NCBI RefSeq assembly: GCF_024139115.2
Contig: NC_085141.1
Span: forward strand, 221,760,307 to 221,824,306
Source of the DNA: Armigeres subalbatus
Taxonomy: Eukaryota > Arthropoda > Insecta > Diptera > Culicidae
Direction: 5' to 3'
Length of the DNA stretch: 64,000 nucleotides
In this document: positions 21,122-32,064 of the stretch, piece by piece
How the letters are laid out: every line of letters begins with the position of its first letter
Position numbering within the stretch: position 1 is the first letter of the stretch
Made by a program: the position numbers and the translations under genes
Notes under the pieces: model-generated
What the model was told of the DNA's origin: nothing
The model's input: only the letters and a program-made list of their open reading frames with translations
Database searches by the model: none

Positions 21122-21804
21122 CACCCATATGCCCAAACTACACCATCATTCCACCCAAACCACCCAAACCAAAAAGCAGTTAGCCTTAATGACACGCCTC
21201 TTCTTTCCTTCCAAAGCATGAAACAAAATGGCAGCAAACGTAACGAGCGCACGAGAAAGCATGTACGTAGGTATGCGATTTTTATTTCCAACGACGAAAC
21301 TTTTACAGCTGTGTTGAGGCGAGCGAATGAAGTCATCGGCTTCGGGTCTCTAGCGCGTGTGTGTTCGTCCATTAGTTTTCGTGTTCCACATTTGAAGCTT
21401 TGGAAAACTTTGCTTGAGAGGTTAGCATCATCAATAAAGCACGAAAGAAGCAACACAAACATTCATGCTGTCAGTTATATACACGGTGCGAAATTTATTC
21501 ACCGCATGCAGAAATGCTACACCCTTAATTTGTTTTACTCAATATTGTGCGGTTACTTGCTAAGTTTTTTAAACTTTATTAAGTGTTATTTTAATCTCCA
21601 GATTATGTTCAACACCGTACTTGCTAAATGGACACGGTCGGTTAAAGTAGCTGTTCCTTAAATAGTTCGTTAAAGTAGTCGCTAGATTATTCGCTGTTGG
21701 TTTGAGCGAGACAGAGTATATGTCAAAAAAATTAACCAGCAATCTGCGGTGTATTGTTCGAAATGAACGTTTATCAGCAATGGACTTTCTGCTGTACTAT
21801 AGAT
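21122..21804. other. Unassigned sequence, 198-codon ORF without recognisable domain
   Basis: An ORF at 21065-21661 starts inside the right arm of the inverted-repeat element, so it is unlikely to be a gene as it stands. Its Lys/Arg-rich translation matches nothing I know. No repeat structure is evident in the rest. Confidence 0.3.
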
Positions 21805-22423
21805 CTCGCATAATTTTTCAAAAGGACCTAAGTATCATTTTTTCATGAATTAATTTGAGTACTGCAATCAACAGAACAACATGAAAGCTATTGCGATTCT
21901 TTTCTAAAATTAGCATACTGGCTCACCAGTTACGCGCCGGGTCCCATGCGCCGAGTTGTGCGCCATGCAAAAAGTAAATAAACCAATGTCAAATAGATGT
22001 GAGCTTTCGGTAAGCTTTTCCACATTCGCTTGTAAGGTATGTAGCATATTGTCGTCCCTTTACGAAAAGATATTTTTAAGTGAAATTGTTCGAGGTTTAG
22101 TAGTTTTTGCTTTTCTTTCGCCTGTGTTGCATTCGGGATATTGTTTAAGTGGATATTAGTAGTGCAATTATGTTTAATTTGTGATGTAATATTCTACACT
22201 TAAATTGAGTAAAGTACCATAATATGACACAATACCTTAGCGGCGCACAACTAAGCGAGGCAGAGGTGAATGAGCAAAATGCTATAATATCTCGAGAATC
22301 ACAATATTGATTACAGTATTCAAATTAATTCATGAAAAAAAATGTTACTTACGTCCTTTTGAAAAGTTAAGCGAGAATTCATGAAAAAATTTTACTTAGG
22401 TCCTTTTGAAAAGTTATGTGGGA
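21805..22423. mobile_element. MITE family 'ttcaaaaggacctaagt', longer composite copy
   Basis: The left end 'ttttcaaaaggacctaagta' followed by 'tcatgaattaatt' is mirrored by the right end, which carries 'acttaggtccttttgaaaag' and appears twice in tandem (about 22335-22375 and 22380-22423). The interior of ~400 bp differs from the short copies at 23734-23884 and 30178-30330. Confidence 0.7.
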
Positions 22424-22563
22424 AATGTAATAAAATGCGTAAAGCCAAAATAGAACTTTTTGGGAACTTGCAAGTGTTCTGATTGTTTAAGTTGACTTTT
22501 TGTAAATTTATTGGTCAACATTTAAGAAGTGCAGTTAAAAGAAAAGTGCATACTTAGTTTATT

Positions 22564-23572
22564 CAAATTTGATTCAGACTATCTTTTGAAAAGGGTCAAA
22601 CTTGTTTTTACTGATTTTTTCAAATGGATATAATCGAAAAACGACCCTTCCTACAAAAAAGTGTTGTATGGGTGACTATCGCAAAATCAGTCAAACTTTC
22701 TAATAAAACTTTTTGAAAAACTCAAAATTGAACCCTACACTACAAAAATTCGATTTAAAAAATTAAAAGTCGATTTGCAAAAAAACGCCCTTTTCGATTT
22801 GGACGAAATTTTGTCTCAAGATAGGTGATTATGTTCCCTACCAACCGTCCATACATCGCAAGCTGGGCACTTTGAAGGGAAAAAAAATTTTCTAACAAAA
22901 ACTTTTTCTTGACGGAATTGATTTTTTCAGTGTCTTTAAGGGGTGGATTTAACATATGTATGCATAATATACTCATATTAAGTATTCCTGTACAGTCAGG
23001 CAGAGTACAATGTTTTGGTCGTAACTGGTCGCAACTAAAGAAGCTAATAATGGAATATAATATTTTTTTTGAAGATATAAACCCCTTCTTAATATTACTC
23101 TTAATTTAAAAACAAACTATATTTAGTGACTAAATTAGACAATGTATCATAAAAATAGATTTGATTGGGGTTCTATAACGATGGCTTTCATTGGTTTAAT
23201 TTCAGATGAAAATACACTGAAAATAATTCCGACAAGAAAAAGTTTTTGTTAGAAAAACTTTTTTTCCTTAAGAGTGCCCAGCTTGCGATGTATGGACGGT
23301 TGGTAGGTAACAGAATCACCTATCTTGAGACAAAATTTCATTGAAATAAAAAGGGCGTTTTTCGCAAATCGACTTTAACATTTTTAAACTGATTTTTTCA
23401 GTGTAGGGCTCAATTTGGATTGTTTCCGATATTTTCACTAGAAAGTTTGACTGATTTTGCGATGGTCACCATACAACACTTTTTGTGGGATGCGTCGTTT
23501 TTCTATTATATCCATTTGAAAATATTAGCAAAAAATTTCAGCTCTTTTCAAAGGATAGTCTAGATTAAATTT
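22564..23572. mobile_element. ~1-kb element with ~360-bp terminal inverted repeats
   Basis: The left arm (22564-22936) and right arm (23218-23572) are reverse complements with scattered differences. Examples are 'aaccgtccatacatcgcaag' against 'cttgcgatgtatggacggtt', and 'gactatcttttgaaaag' against 'cttttcaaaggatagtc'. The ~280-bp centre has no significant ORF. Such long-armed fold-backs are usually non-autonomous DNA transposons. Confidence 0.85.
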
Positions 23573-23733
23573 GGAAAAACATTTTGTTTTCATTTCGGAT
23601 CATCTGGTGATTTTCATTTCTCATTTTCATTTCTTACTTCTTACTTTTCACTCCTCACTCCGCACTTCTCACGTCTCACTTTTCACTTCTCACTGCTCAC
23701 ATCGGCCCATAGGGAAAGAAATGGCAGAAATGA

Positions 23734-23884
23734 CGCTTAACTTTCAAAAGAACATATGTCACCTTTTATTCATGAATTAATTTGTGTACTGCAATCAAAA
23801 GCTATCATATTGGTCTGTTGATCGCAATATTAAAATTCATTCATGAAAATATGTTTCTTAGGTCATTTTGAAAAAATAAACGAG
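23734..23884. mobile_element. MITE family 'ttcaaaaggacctaagt', short copy
   Basis: 'cgcttaactttcaaaagaac' at the left and 'cttaggtcattttgaaaaaa' near the right form inverted ends around 'attcatgaattaatt' and 'aattcattcatgaaa'. It is more diverged than the copy at 30178-30330. Confidence 0.7.
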
Positions 23885-24399
23885 AATTTTCAGTGTATAC
23901 ATGAAATCTTAAAATAGGTACTTTTTAACTCATTAATGGGTTTCTATGTTTTTGTGTGAGGTTTTTTTGCCGTGTAAGCTGTGTATTCTATGCTGTCAGT
24001 GTGCCGGTTTCGAATAAATTGTGTCTTGGGCCCGGAGAACATAACCTACACTGAGAAAATTCTTCATATTGAATATATTTGTGGTACACATAATTCTTTG
24101 CAATTTGGAGACACAAATATACTCGATATGGATCCACACATAATTTCGATAACTGCATATTGGCGGCCACACATAGATTTCATTTGGTTATAGATTTTAT
24201 TTGTGCTTCGCGTGGAGAGTGGTTATGTGTGCACAAATAAACATCATAAGTTAAATTAATAGATTTTTGCCAATAAAAATGTGTGGATTTTTTGCAGTGT
24301 AGAAAATCGATAGCTTATTTGTTACGAAATAAGGATGTCTCATAACTCTTTGAATATTTACTATTTTTTGAGAAGTGCCATCATTATGAAACTCAATAG

Positions 24400-24672
24400 T
24401 GAACAAGAAGAAAACATTCCCCATCGAATGCAACTTGTTGTAGCAAAATCGATTCAGGTTTAGTACTAGAAAAATTGGCTAATGTTTCAATGTGCACACA
24501 CATACGCACACACACACACACGGACACACACACGGACAGACAGACATTTGGTCAGTTTGTCGAGCTGAATCGAATGGTATATAATACTATGGGTCTACAA
24601 GCGCTCTATAAAAAGTACGTTTTGGGAGTGAAATGAAAGCCTTTCTGGTACAACTTTGTTGTACGAGAAAGG
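24400..24672. mobile_element. MITE family 'gcctttctcgtacaac', copy B
   Basis: Shares 'atcgaatgcaacttgttg', a (CA)n tract (24497-24535), 'gtttgtcgagctgaatcgaa', 'tatgggtctacaag' and the right terminus 'gtacaactttgttgtacgag aaagg' with copy A at 19838-20332. The left end is not resolved. Confidence 0.75.
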
Positions 24673-24679
24673 CAAAAAA

Positions 24680-25020
24680 GGATTCTCTTCGGAAGAAGTA
24701 TTCTATTCTAAATTCTAGAAGGATTTCCTTTGGTTCCCCAAAAGGATTCTATTATGAATGTCAAAGGATCTATTTCACAACCTCATAAGAATTCTCTCTG
24801 GAATCAAACAAAAAAAAATCCTATCGGAACCCCTAAAAGATTCGCTTCGAAATTCCATACATTCCGTTCGGAATCACAAAAACAATATTTGGCAGGAGAT
24901 TCTGAGAAAACTTCCGGAATTGAAAGCAATTCCCAGAAGAATGCTTCTTCGGCTTTTTGATTATAAGAAAACTTCCGGAATTGAAAGCAATTCCCGGAGG
25001 AATGCTGGAAAAATTTCAAT
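24680..25020. repeat. Decayed GGAAT/GAATTC-rich repeat
   Basis: Irregularly spaced words such as 'aaaggattc', 'cttcggaa', 'aattcc' and 'ggaattgaaagcaattcccg' resemble the degenerate right part of the minisatellite at 18906-19500. An exact ~30-bp stretch ('aaaacttccggaattgaaag' plus following bases) occurs twice, at about 24906 and 24968. Confidence 0.55.
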
Positions 25021-25274
25021 TAGGTGTTGTTGGTGGAATTCCACATCTTCGGCTGTTGTGCTGGCGGCGTTCTTCCGGAACTCATCCTTAGGTATCCACA
25101 ACTACAGTTGCCTCTTATCGCTGCCGGAGCTTGAAGCTGATCCTGGGAGATAAGGTGATGAAGATGCAGTGATTAACAACTTGTCTATATGGCCGTGAAA
25201 TAATTTCAGGAAATAAATAAAATGTTTTCATTTTTATAACAAAAAATATAAACAAACGTCAATAATAATATTGA

Positions 25275-25413
25275 GTTTGCTGACGTCTAATCACCTTTCT
25301 CTTTCTAGCGCGTTAGAAGGATAATATGATTTGTTTTCATCGAGAAACAATGAAAACAGTTCATATCTTTCCTACGTGCTTGAAAGAGAAAGATGATTAC
25401 ACGCCAGCAAGTT
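25275..25413. mobile_element. MITE 'gttgctgacgtttaatca', copy 1
   Basis: 'gtttgctgacgtctaatcac' with 'ctttctctttc' at the left is mirrored by 'gaaagagaaagatgattaca' with 'cgccagcaag' at the right. The 139-bp element has a palindromic centre 'gttttcatcgagaaac...'. A second copy lies 830 bp downstream. Confidence 0.8.
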
Positions 25414-26242
25414 CAAAATGATGAAAGAAAAAGAAAAAAAGAAGAAGAACCCCAAATCAAGAGCTCGACGGGGCTTGACGATCCATAGCAGGACATCGGA
25501 CCCATATCAGGCTGAAACGTCAAAGCCATTTCGCATGTTCGAAGTCAGACGGGCTCGACGCAAACGGTGCAGAATCGCGAGATGTAAGGCGGATCCTCTT
25601 GCTCTGCTCACTCTCATATCAGGCTCTGTCTCACTGATCGGGGCTTTGATGTCAAGCTCCTGTCGGACTCAGATTTCTCAGAGGGTAATTAAATACACTC
25701 TGCCTGCAAGGACACCGTTCTGGAAAAAAAACCTTCAGAAAGTCTCGTTTCCACGTTGCTATACCTTGAGCATTAACAAAAAAGGATGGTAGAATCTTTG
25801 AATTATCCATTTCCTCTCAATAATTCTCCTCATATTGAATTGAGCAATCAGTTCGATTACTCATAATAAAATAAAGCAAAAGGGGTCTAGCTCTAGCCTA
25901 AGAGATTTGACTCATGCGACGAAGCAAATAATTGCGCTGTTGAGTTTTTAGCTTTTTTTTGTGTAACCTTCGGGGCCCAAGGTTTCATTTCAGATTGCCA
26001 GGAAGGGTAACTGCTGTATTTTGCTGGTATCCTTTAATGATTGTCATTATTAATAGACGAATCAAACATGCACTATTCAATTCGTTTCAAAGTTTTTAAA
26101 CCTGTTTCTGTGGAAACAAACTTTGGGCAATTTTCCTCCATCGTTACCTATTTTCCTTTTCAATGCAATGAGCAGCAACAAAATTTTGAAAGCTGGTCTT
26201 CAAATTCTTACTTGCAACAAATAAAAAAATTTCGTAATAGAG
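25414..26242. other. Unassigned sequence between two related MITEs
   Basis: A 124-codon Lys/Arg-rich ORF at 25418-25792 has no recognisable domain and begins in an AAG/GAA-rich tract. I do not consider it a gene. Nothing else is evident. Confidence 0.35.
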
Positions 26243-26382
26243 GTTGCTGACGTTTAATCATCTTTCTGTATCAAGCGCATGGGAAGAATAGGATTTGTTT
26301 TCATCGGGAAACGTTTCCCGGTGAAAACAAATCCTATTATTTCTATGCACTTGAAAGAGAAAGGTGATTAAACGTCAACAAC
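26243..26382. mobile_element. MITE 'gttgctgacgtttaatca', copy 2
   Basis: 'gttgctgacgtttaatcatc' and 'ggtgattaaacgtcaacaac' are inverted ends. The centre is a near-perfect hairpin around 'gggaaacgtttccc', with 'aataggatttgttttcatcg' mirrored by 'ggtgaaaacaaatcctatta'. Confidence 0.85.
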
Positions 26383-27300
26383 CTATTATTGACTTCATTG
26401 CCAAACACCGTTCATGTAAAAATGTTCTAAGCAATTCCAACGTTCAATTGAATTTGAAGATTGTTCTGCGAGATATTCATTCATTTATTTAGCTTCTATA
26501 TATTGCGCTTTTGGCAGTTTATAAGAGTTTTTTTTCTCACAGTAATCTTTTTCTCACACTCAATACACTCAAAAAAATTTGATTTTCCGAGTATAATATT
26601 TGTGTGTGAGTGCTCAATCTGAAAACAAATAGACGTCAAATCATGGCGGGAATCGATTTAGTGTACACGCTTACATGTGACTAACGAGTAAGTGTGTGTG
26701 TGAAAAAGAAGCGGGCAAATCACAATCTACACATAACTCTTCAAATTGATGAAATCGGCAATATCTAAACAGATATTATTTGTGCAGCTAAAAACCGAAT
26801 TTTTGAACTCGCGAAAATCAATGTTTCTCCTATTAGTCGCAAGTTTTATTACTGCACATCTGGTGCGCTGTATAGCGCATCTGGTTGCAAACAATATGTA
26901 CTACATGCGCAATGATGCGCTATAAGTTGAACGCGAATAAAATCAGTTTTCGCGAGATCGAAATGGATCAATCAAGGTATCTCATTTAGCACCCACCGCA
27001 TCAAAACAACGGCGGCATAATACGCATAATTTCTATTCATGTGCTTTTGACAGAACATGTCTACGGTGGCACGATCTGTTCATTTCATAGCGGCGGTTTT
27101 TGCGGTCCATTCTAATTTCAATTGGAACCATAATAACAATGAATCAACAATTTGACACCACAATAGTAGCAATAGTGAAATGCAGGTGCTAGGAGATCCA
27201 TTGTTGGTTAATTTACCATTCACATAATAATTTTATCTCATGAAATGCCCGTTATGTGTATACAAAACTATGTTGATTAACTTAAGCGTGCAAACTAACC
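26383..27300. other. Intergenic sequence with a 3' LINE scrap
   Basis: No gene is seen. 'tgaatcaacaatttgacacc acaatag' at about 27139-27166 matches the terminal sequence of the endonuclease-RT LINE family (14640 and 17350), so it is a ~40-bp relic of a LINE 3' end. Confidence 0.55.
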
Positions 27301-27868
27301 ACCCGCTCAGAGTCTTCGTGCGGTTCGTGTTGCCTTCCACGGCCGGTAAATAGAATGGAACAGTTCAAGTCTTGTCAACACGGTCGTCGGTCGGGCGTGC
27401 GGTTCGCGTTGTTTGTAACTATTTCGTGATAGTTTTGAAGAAAAACAGAAATAACAGTTACATCAGCTGAATATTGACTGTTTTTCTTCTTTAGTAGTGT
27501 TGAATTGAATTTATCGCGCAAGTGACGGTAGTTGCGGTCGTGTGGTGGGCTTTTTTCAGTGAATTGGGGCTTATTGAATTTATATGTGCACTTCGTTTTG
27601 CTGCGGAGTGAAGAAATGAGAAGAAAGTGTTATTTAAATCCTAAATCAGGATTTCACAAAGTGAAAGTGAAAGAAGATTAGTAAGGCTAATTTTTATTTC
27701 AGTGGTTTAGCAGTATGGTGTGATTGTACCGTATGGTACCACATGTATTACTGCATGATGAAGACCTGTGCGCCGCTGCGTCATGCCGCCGCCGCAGCCG
27801 GTGATTTTCTCACGTCGCCGCCGCCGTCGAAAATTAATCGGCGAGCCGCCGCATGAATATTTTTCACC
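27300..27868 (+). promoter_or_regulatory. Possible 5' leader/promoter region of a host gene
   Basis: This stretch differs from its surroundings. It has GC-rich (CGCCGC)-type tracts at 27775-27855, no TE signature I can see, and A/G-rich leader-like sequence ('cacaaagtgaaagtgaaaga'). It directly precedes a well-placed ATG and splice donor. The assignment rests only on composition and context. Confidence 0.3.
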
Positions 27869-27899
27869 ATGCCGATGGCTATTGAACGAGTTTACACCA
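27869..27899 (+). CDS. Candidate short first coding exon
   Basis: The ATG at 27869, in the context ttcaccATGCCGATGG, opens MPMAIERVYT and reaches a consensus donor GTAAGT at 27900-27905 in phase 1. A leader-like GC-rich region precedes it. If real, the rest of the gene lies in a later exon, possibly beyond the window, and the following 36 kb of repeats would be its intron. I do not recognise the peptide, and ten codons are too few for homology. Confidence 0.3.
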
Positions 27900-28374
27900 G
27901 TAAGTTTTTCGGTAACTTTTCCATGATGTCCAATGGTAAATGAATCAGAAATTTCGTCAAAAATTCCCCGCTCGCGGAAAACCGAATATAAGGTATTTTA
28001 TGAGACGTTTCGCGGCGGCCCGATTACATGTAATTTAATGTTTTGTTTTGGTATGATTCTGCGTGAACATCTCGTTATGTCCAAACACAAAATAATTTTT
28101 CTAACTTTTCATTTGTTTTTATAATGTTTTCTTCAGCATTTTATGCTAAGAATGCAATAGTATGAATAATCTAGCAACACGTATTGGAAATGGTATGAAA
28201 AGCTTTGTTCTTAAGCTCTAGAAACCAAAAAAAAAACTAGGTAGAATTGATGATCCGACCCATTGGAATGTTCAGCGTGAATTAACCAAACAAACGGGCT
28301 CCCACTATTTGTCAAAGTAGATAAGCACGAGAGAAACAGCTGCTTCGATCTGTCTCATAAAATGCCTTATAATT

Positions 28375-28690
28375 TACAGAGGAGTTTTCATGTGGATTCC
28401 AGAAGATTTTTTAAGGAGTGTTAAGGGAAATTTCCGAAGGTATTACTGACAATTTCGAAAACGATTTTCCAGGTGGATTCTTGGACGAATGTTTCGGAAA
28501 CTAAGTGGAGGTATTTTCTGGAGAAATTCGCAATAGAATTTCCGTAAGCATTCCCAGAAAAAAAAATCTGGATAAATTTCCGGACGTGGAAATTCTATGT
28601 GACATTCAAAAGGAGTTTTGTGGAAATTCTCGAAGTGATTCATGAAGAGTACTTGGAGGAACTCCAATGAGAATTTCAGAAAAAAATCCC
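28375..28690. repeat. Decayed GGAAT-rich repeat
   Basis: Repeated words such as 'ggaaatttccg', 'tggattc', 'ggaaattctcg' and 'gaggaactcc' at irregular ~25-30-bp spacing resemble the decayed minisatellite at 18906-19500. Confidence 0.5.
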
Positions 28691-28854
28691 TGAGAAAAAC
28701 TCTTCAGTGTTTTATTACTGATTAACCTTTAACAATAATAAATGGCATTATTGAAAGCAAGTTTTCAAAAACATTTCATTTTTATTTCATTCGTAATCTA
28801 AAAACATGTGTTTTAGTTTACATGTTGTACTTTATAAAATTTTAATTAAAAAAA

Positions 28855-28925
28855 AACAACCTGAGAATCGAACTTAGGTCTGCAAATTGTAAGACCTTTC
28901 CGTCAACGCTCAACTGTTTCCACTT
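28855..28925 (-). other. tRNA-like core with oligo-T tail (SINE or tRNA relic)
   Basis: On the minus strand it has a plausible A box (gttgagcgttgac) and a B box (agttcgattctc), followed by a run of nine T, a potential RNA polymerase III terminator. The stem that would be the anticodon arm has a 10-nt loop, so it is not a functional tRNA by eye. Confidence 0.45.
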
Positions 28926-29154
28926 TTTGAAACAAATATCGCTCAAAGTAACATGTTTTGAGTTTTGACAATACAAACATATGGTATCGAACTCATTGTG
29001 GTGTGTATACACTATTTCTTAGTTTTCATACCACGTGATATGACAAAAAAAAGTTTGCTGTTGCATTTTGAAGCTGCCTTGAAGAACTACCTATGCGGTA
29101 TGGTTTCGTATGTTTGCATCCTACCATGGTTTGAATCCAAAGAAAAATCTATCA

Positions 29155-29242
29155 CTTCAAGACAAAATTTTCAAAACGACTTATCTGCTTTTGTAAACAA
29201 AGATTCAAACGACGATTTAACGAATCTGATAGCTCTCCCACG
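29155..29242. mobile_element. Single arm of the 16321-16551 MITE
   Basis: 'cttcaagacaaaattttcaa' and 'cttatctgcttttgtaaaca' through 'gatagctctcccacg' match one arm of the MITE at 16321-16551 almost exactly. The second arm is missing, so it is truncated or was split by insertion. Confidence 0.85.
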
Positions 29243-30177
29243 GCACCAAATTCGTCGCTTCTTTTTGTCAACATGCGTGCTCACTGCTGAAAAAGATCAC
29301 AAAATAATAAACATTACTACTACTACTACATACTATGCTATAGCATTCCTCTCCTTTCCCAACTGACTATAAGGACTTGACCGGCGCCGTTATGACAATA
29401 CAAGTTGCCAGAATCAGTGGTGTAGCCAGATAAATGGTCAGGGGGTGGGGTTTTTTGGTTTCTGAATTGCATTTGATGTAACGATTTCAATGTTTCATCT
29501 GTGTTACTGTTACTGGTAATAAACTCTATTCAGTTTTTATTCTGACAGACTTTGCGTCCCGCATCCCCAAATACAATGATTCATTGCGTTTTCTGGCAAG
29601 TGAAACATTGAGCGCAATGAATCATTTACCAATATATACACGAATGGCTAGACACAACCGATATAGTGCAATATTATCGCTGTTTTATTGGAATGCTTTA
29701 CTTAAATGGATCATTTCCTTGGTCATTTAATATTTGTTGTTTTAAAACAACATTGTACATTTAAGGGTTAAAACAACCATTTAGAGCATGGCCGATGGGA
29801 ATTCCATCAGTGTTGCGTTTGTTTACACGGTCTACATGCGTAACCAGAGGTCTATTAGCCCGTTTAAAATTTTGAACAAGCTATTCTTGTATTTTTAATA
29901 GAATGTATTTTATCATGTGTTCAAAACTTTGCAAGAAATCTCTGAAGGAATCCTTTAAGATTTCAATCGTAAATGAAGAGTTACCAGACTGTTTCAAGTA
30001 GGGTACATATTCATATGTGTGATAGATTTCCCCAGGAAATGAATGGGACAAGTATATATATTCAAATATGATACATAGTATTTTAAGGTCCACAAAAAAC
30101 ATGTATCATATTAAAAGCTTATCGAAAGACCTTTGATTACGGGTGTACGCCTTAAGATCTCACTCCCGAGATTTCTC

Positions 30178-30330
30178 GCTTAACTTTTCAAAAGGACCTA
30201 AGTAACATTTTTTTCATGAATTAATTCGATTAGCGCGATCAACAGAACAACATTAAAGCTATTAATTGCTGTATTAAAATTAATTCATGAAAAAAATGTT
30301 ACTTAGGTCCTTTTGAAAAGTTAAGCGAGA
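30178..30330. mobile_element. MITE family 'ttcaaaaggacctaagt', best-preserved copy
   Basis: 'cgcttaacttttcaaaagga' with 'cctaagtaacattttttt' at the left is the reverse complement of the right end 'acttaggtccttttgaaaag ttaagcg'. The 153-bp element folds into one long hairpin. Confidence 0.88.
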
Positions 30331-30934
30331 TTTCTGAATATCGCAGAACATATGCTGTGGTCATATTCTATAACAAGGACCGTAAAGAGATTGTACCACT
30401 TTTGAAACAAGTCGATAGAACTTTGATTATGCATGTTGACTTTAAACCTCACTCCATATATTTCTAGAATAGTGCAGGATATATGTAGTGATCCCATTTT
30501 ATACTAAAATCCACAAAGAGCGTGTACCTCTTTTGAAACTTCGATTCTAGTCGATAGAACTTTGGTTACGCGTGTAGACCCGAGGTCTTTCTCCACAGAT
30601 TTCTTGTAAAACTGAGACCTTACTCCAGAGATTTCTTGTTCAACTCTGAGGATACGAGTATATAAAAGTATAATATTGCAATTAAATTGGAGCGAGCTTA
30701 AAATCTGTTGAATTGACTCAAGTAACACATTTCTATCAAATCTGATTACAGTTACTTGATTGTGACCAAATTCAGACATATAGGTACACTCAGGATACTG
30801 GTCGTAAGACGATCATACTATTCTCTTTTGAAATTTCGCCACAAGACAATGTTTTGATTTTCATACGATTCACTAATGGAATGCATTTTATACGACAATC
30901 TTATGGAAAATTTTATGTTCGTTTAAAAAAAGTG

Positions 30935-31012
30935 TAACCTGGTTTCGAACCGTGGACGTCGTGATTAGGAGGCGTGAGATCACACCACACGCCCACCAAC
31001 GCTTTAGGGAAA
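30935..31012 (-). other. tRNA-like core with oligo-T tail (SINE or tRNA relic)
   Basis: On the minus strand, an A-box-like 'gcgttggtgggcg' and a B-box-like 'cggttcgaaacc' are followed 10 nt later by seven T. The T-arm stem pairs poorly. Probably a tRNA-derived SINE fragment. Confidence 0.4.
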
Positions 31013-31687
31013 AGCTGTTGGATGCACAATAAAAAAGATTGATTTGACCGAAATATGATCCTAATATTTTCATAGTTCAATTCTTATGAAACATTCTCGT
31101 AAGTTTGGTCGTATGAAATACTTACGACCAGTATACTCAGTGTATAAGTTGCGACACCTGACTTGGAACATATGGACTTAACCACGAGCGTCTTCTTTTT
31201 TTACGATTCTTCTTCTTTTCGCTCGAAAAAATGATATCCGCTTTGAGTGAATTCGGAGCTTTTAGTTCACCGGATGTTCACGTTGATGTTCATTTTTTGT
31301 AAACTTTGCCCTCAGATGAGGTTTTCTTCTTACTGAAAATCGACGCGTGACGCCATCGTGGTTTAGTCCATGTGCTACTCGAGGAATTCTGTTTTACTTC
31401 CGAAACATACAATCTATCGCAACACTGCCACCATATTAGCTGCAGATAAAAATGGAACACAAGATTGTCTCTATTCTATGCATATGAAAACAAAGAAATA
31501 TCGCTATTCTCTTTTGTTGCTTGTTTTTTTGCATTTTCAGCTACAATTAAACTACTTGACACATCCACACATATCACGAACAACAAAGGAAAGGCTACAA
31601 AAAACACACTCTCATATTCCTTTCGTGTGGTTTCAGTCAGAAGAGGCTTAATTCAATAACAAAAACATTTCAAACAGTAACCATAGA

Positions 31688-31762
31688 GGAGTGCATAGCG
31701 TCAACGCATCTCTCTGACGGTTTTGTTCATGCTCTAGGTTCGAATCCTGGTGACAGCCACGG
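31688..31762 (+). other. tRNA-like core next to the 95-bp array (SINE relic)
   Basis: 'gtgcatagcgtcaacgcatc' (A-box-like) and 'ctaggttcgaatcctgg' (B box with a five-pair T-arm allowing one G-U) lie about 25 nt apart. No acceptor stem can be closed. Confidence 0.4.
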
Positions 31763-31779
31763 GAGGGGGAAGGGGGTGG

Positions 31780-31950
31780 GGCATTTTAAAGAGTCAGAGT
31801 GTTTCAGGCCGTACGGCACACTATTTTTTGTACACACATACACGCTCACATCCACACATATAGCCTAAAAAGACTAATAGAAATTTTTGGATTTGGGCAA
31901 AGCTTCTTAGTTGTCGACCAAGTGTGACTAAGAAGGACGGCAGGGCTGTA
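31780..31950. repeat. Left copy of a ~165-bp direct duplication flanking the 95-bp array
   Basis: From 'gcattttaaagag' through 'ggccgtacggcacactattt', 'cgctcacatccacacatata' and 'gactaagaaggacggcaggg' this segment is nearly identical to 33611-33780. It contains the palindromic word ggccgtacggc. Confidence 0.92.
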
Positions 31951-32064
31951 ATGACCCAAGTATCCCAAAATAAACTATTTTTTCATGTGGTGTGAAAATG
32001 GTATTTTAGGGGAACAAATCAATACTTCCAATACGAAACTGGGACCAGTCTGGGTGCTGGTATA

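Noticed and set aside
21065..21661. A 198-codon ORF as a gene
   Set aside because: Its beginning overlaps the arm of an inverted-repeat element and its composition gives no domain signal.
25418..25792. A 124-codon basic protein
   Set aside because: It starts in a low-complexity AAG/GAA tract, has no domain and no plausible gene context.
28855..31012. Functional tRNA genes
   Set aside because: A- and B-box words are present, but anticodon loops have the wrong size or the T-stem and acceptor stem do not pair.
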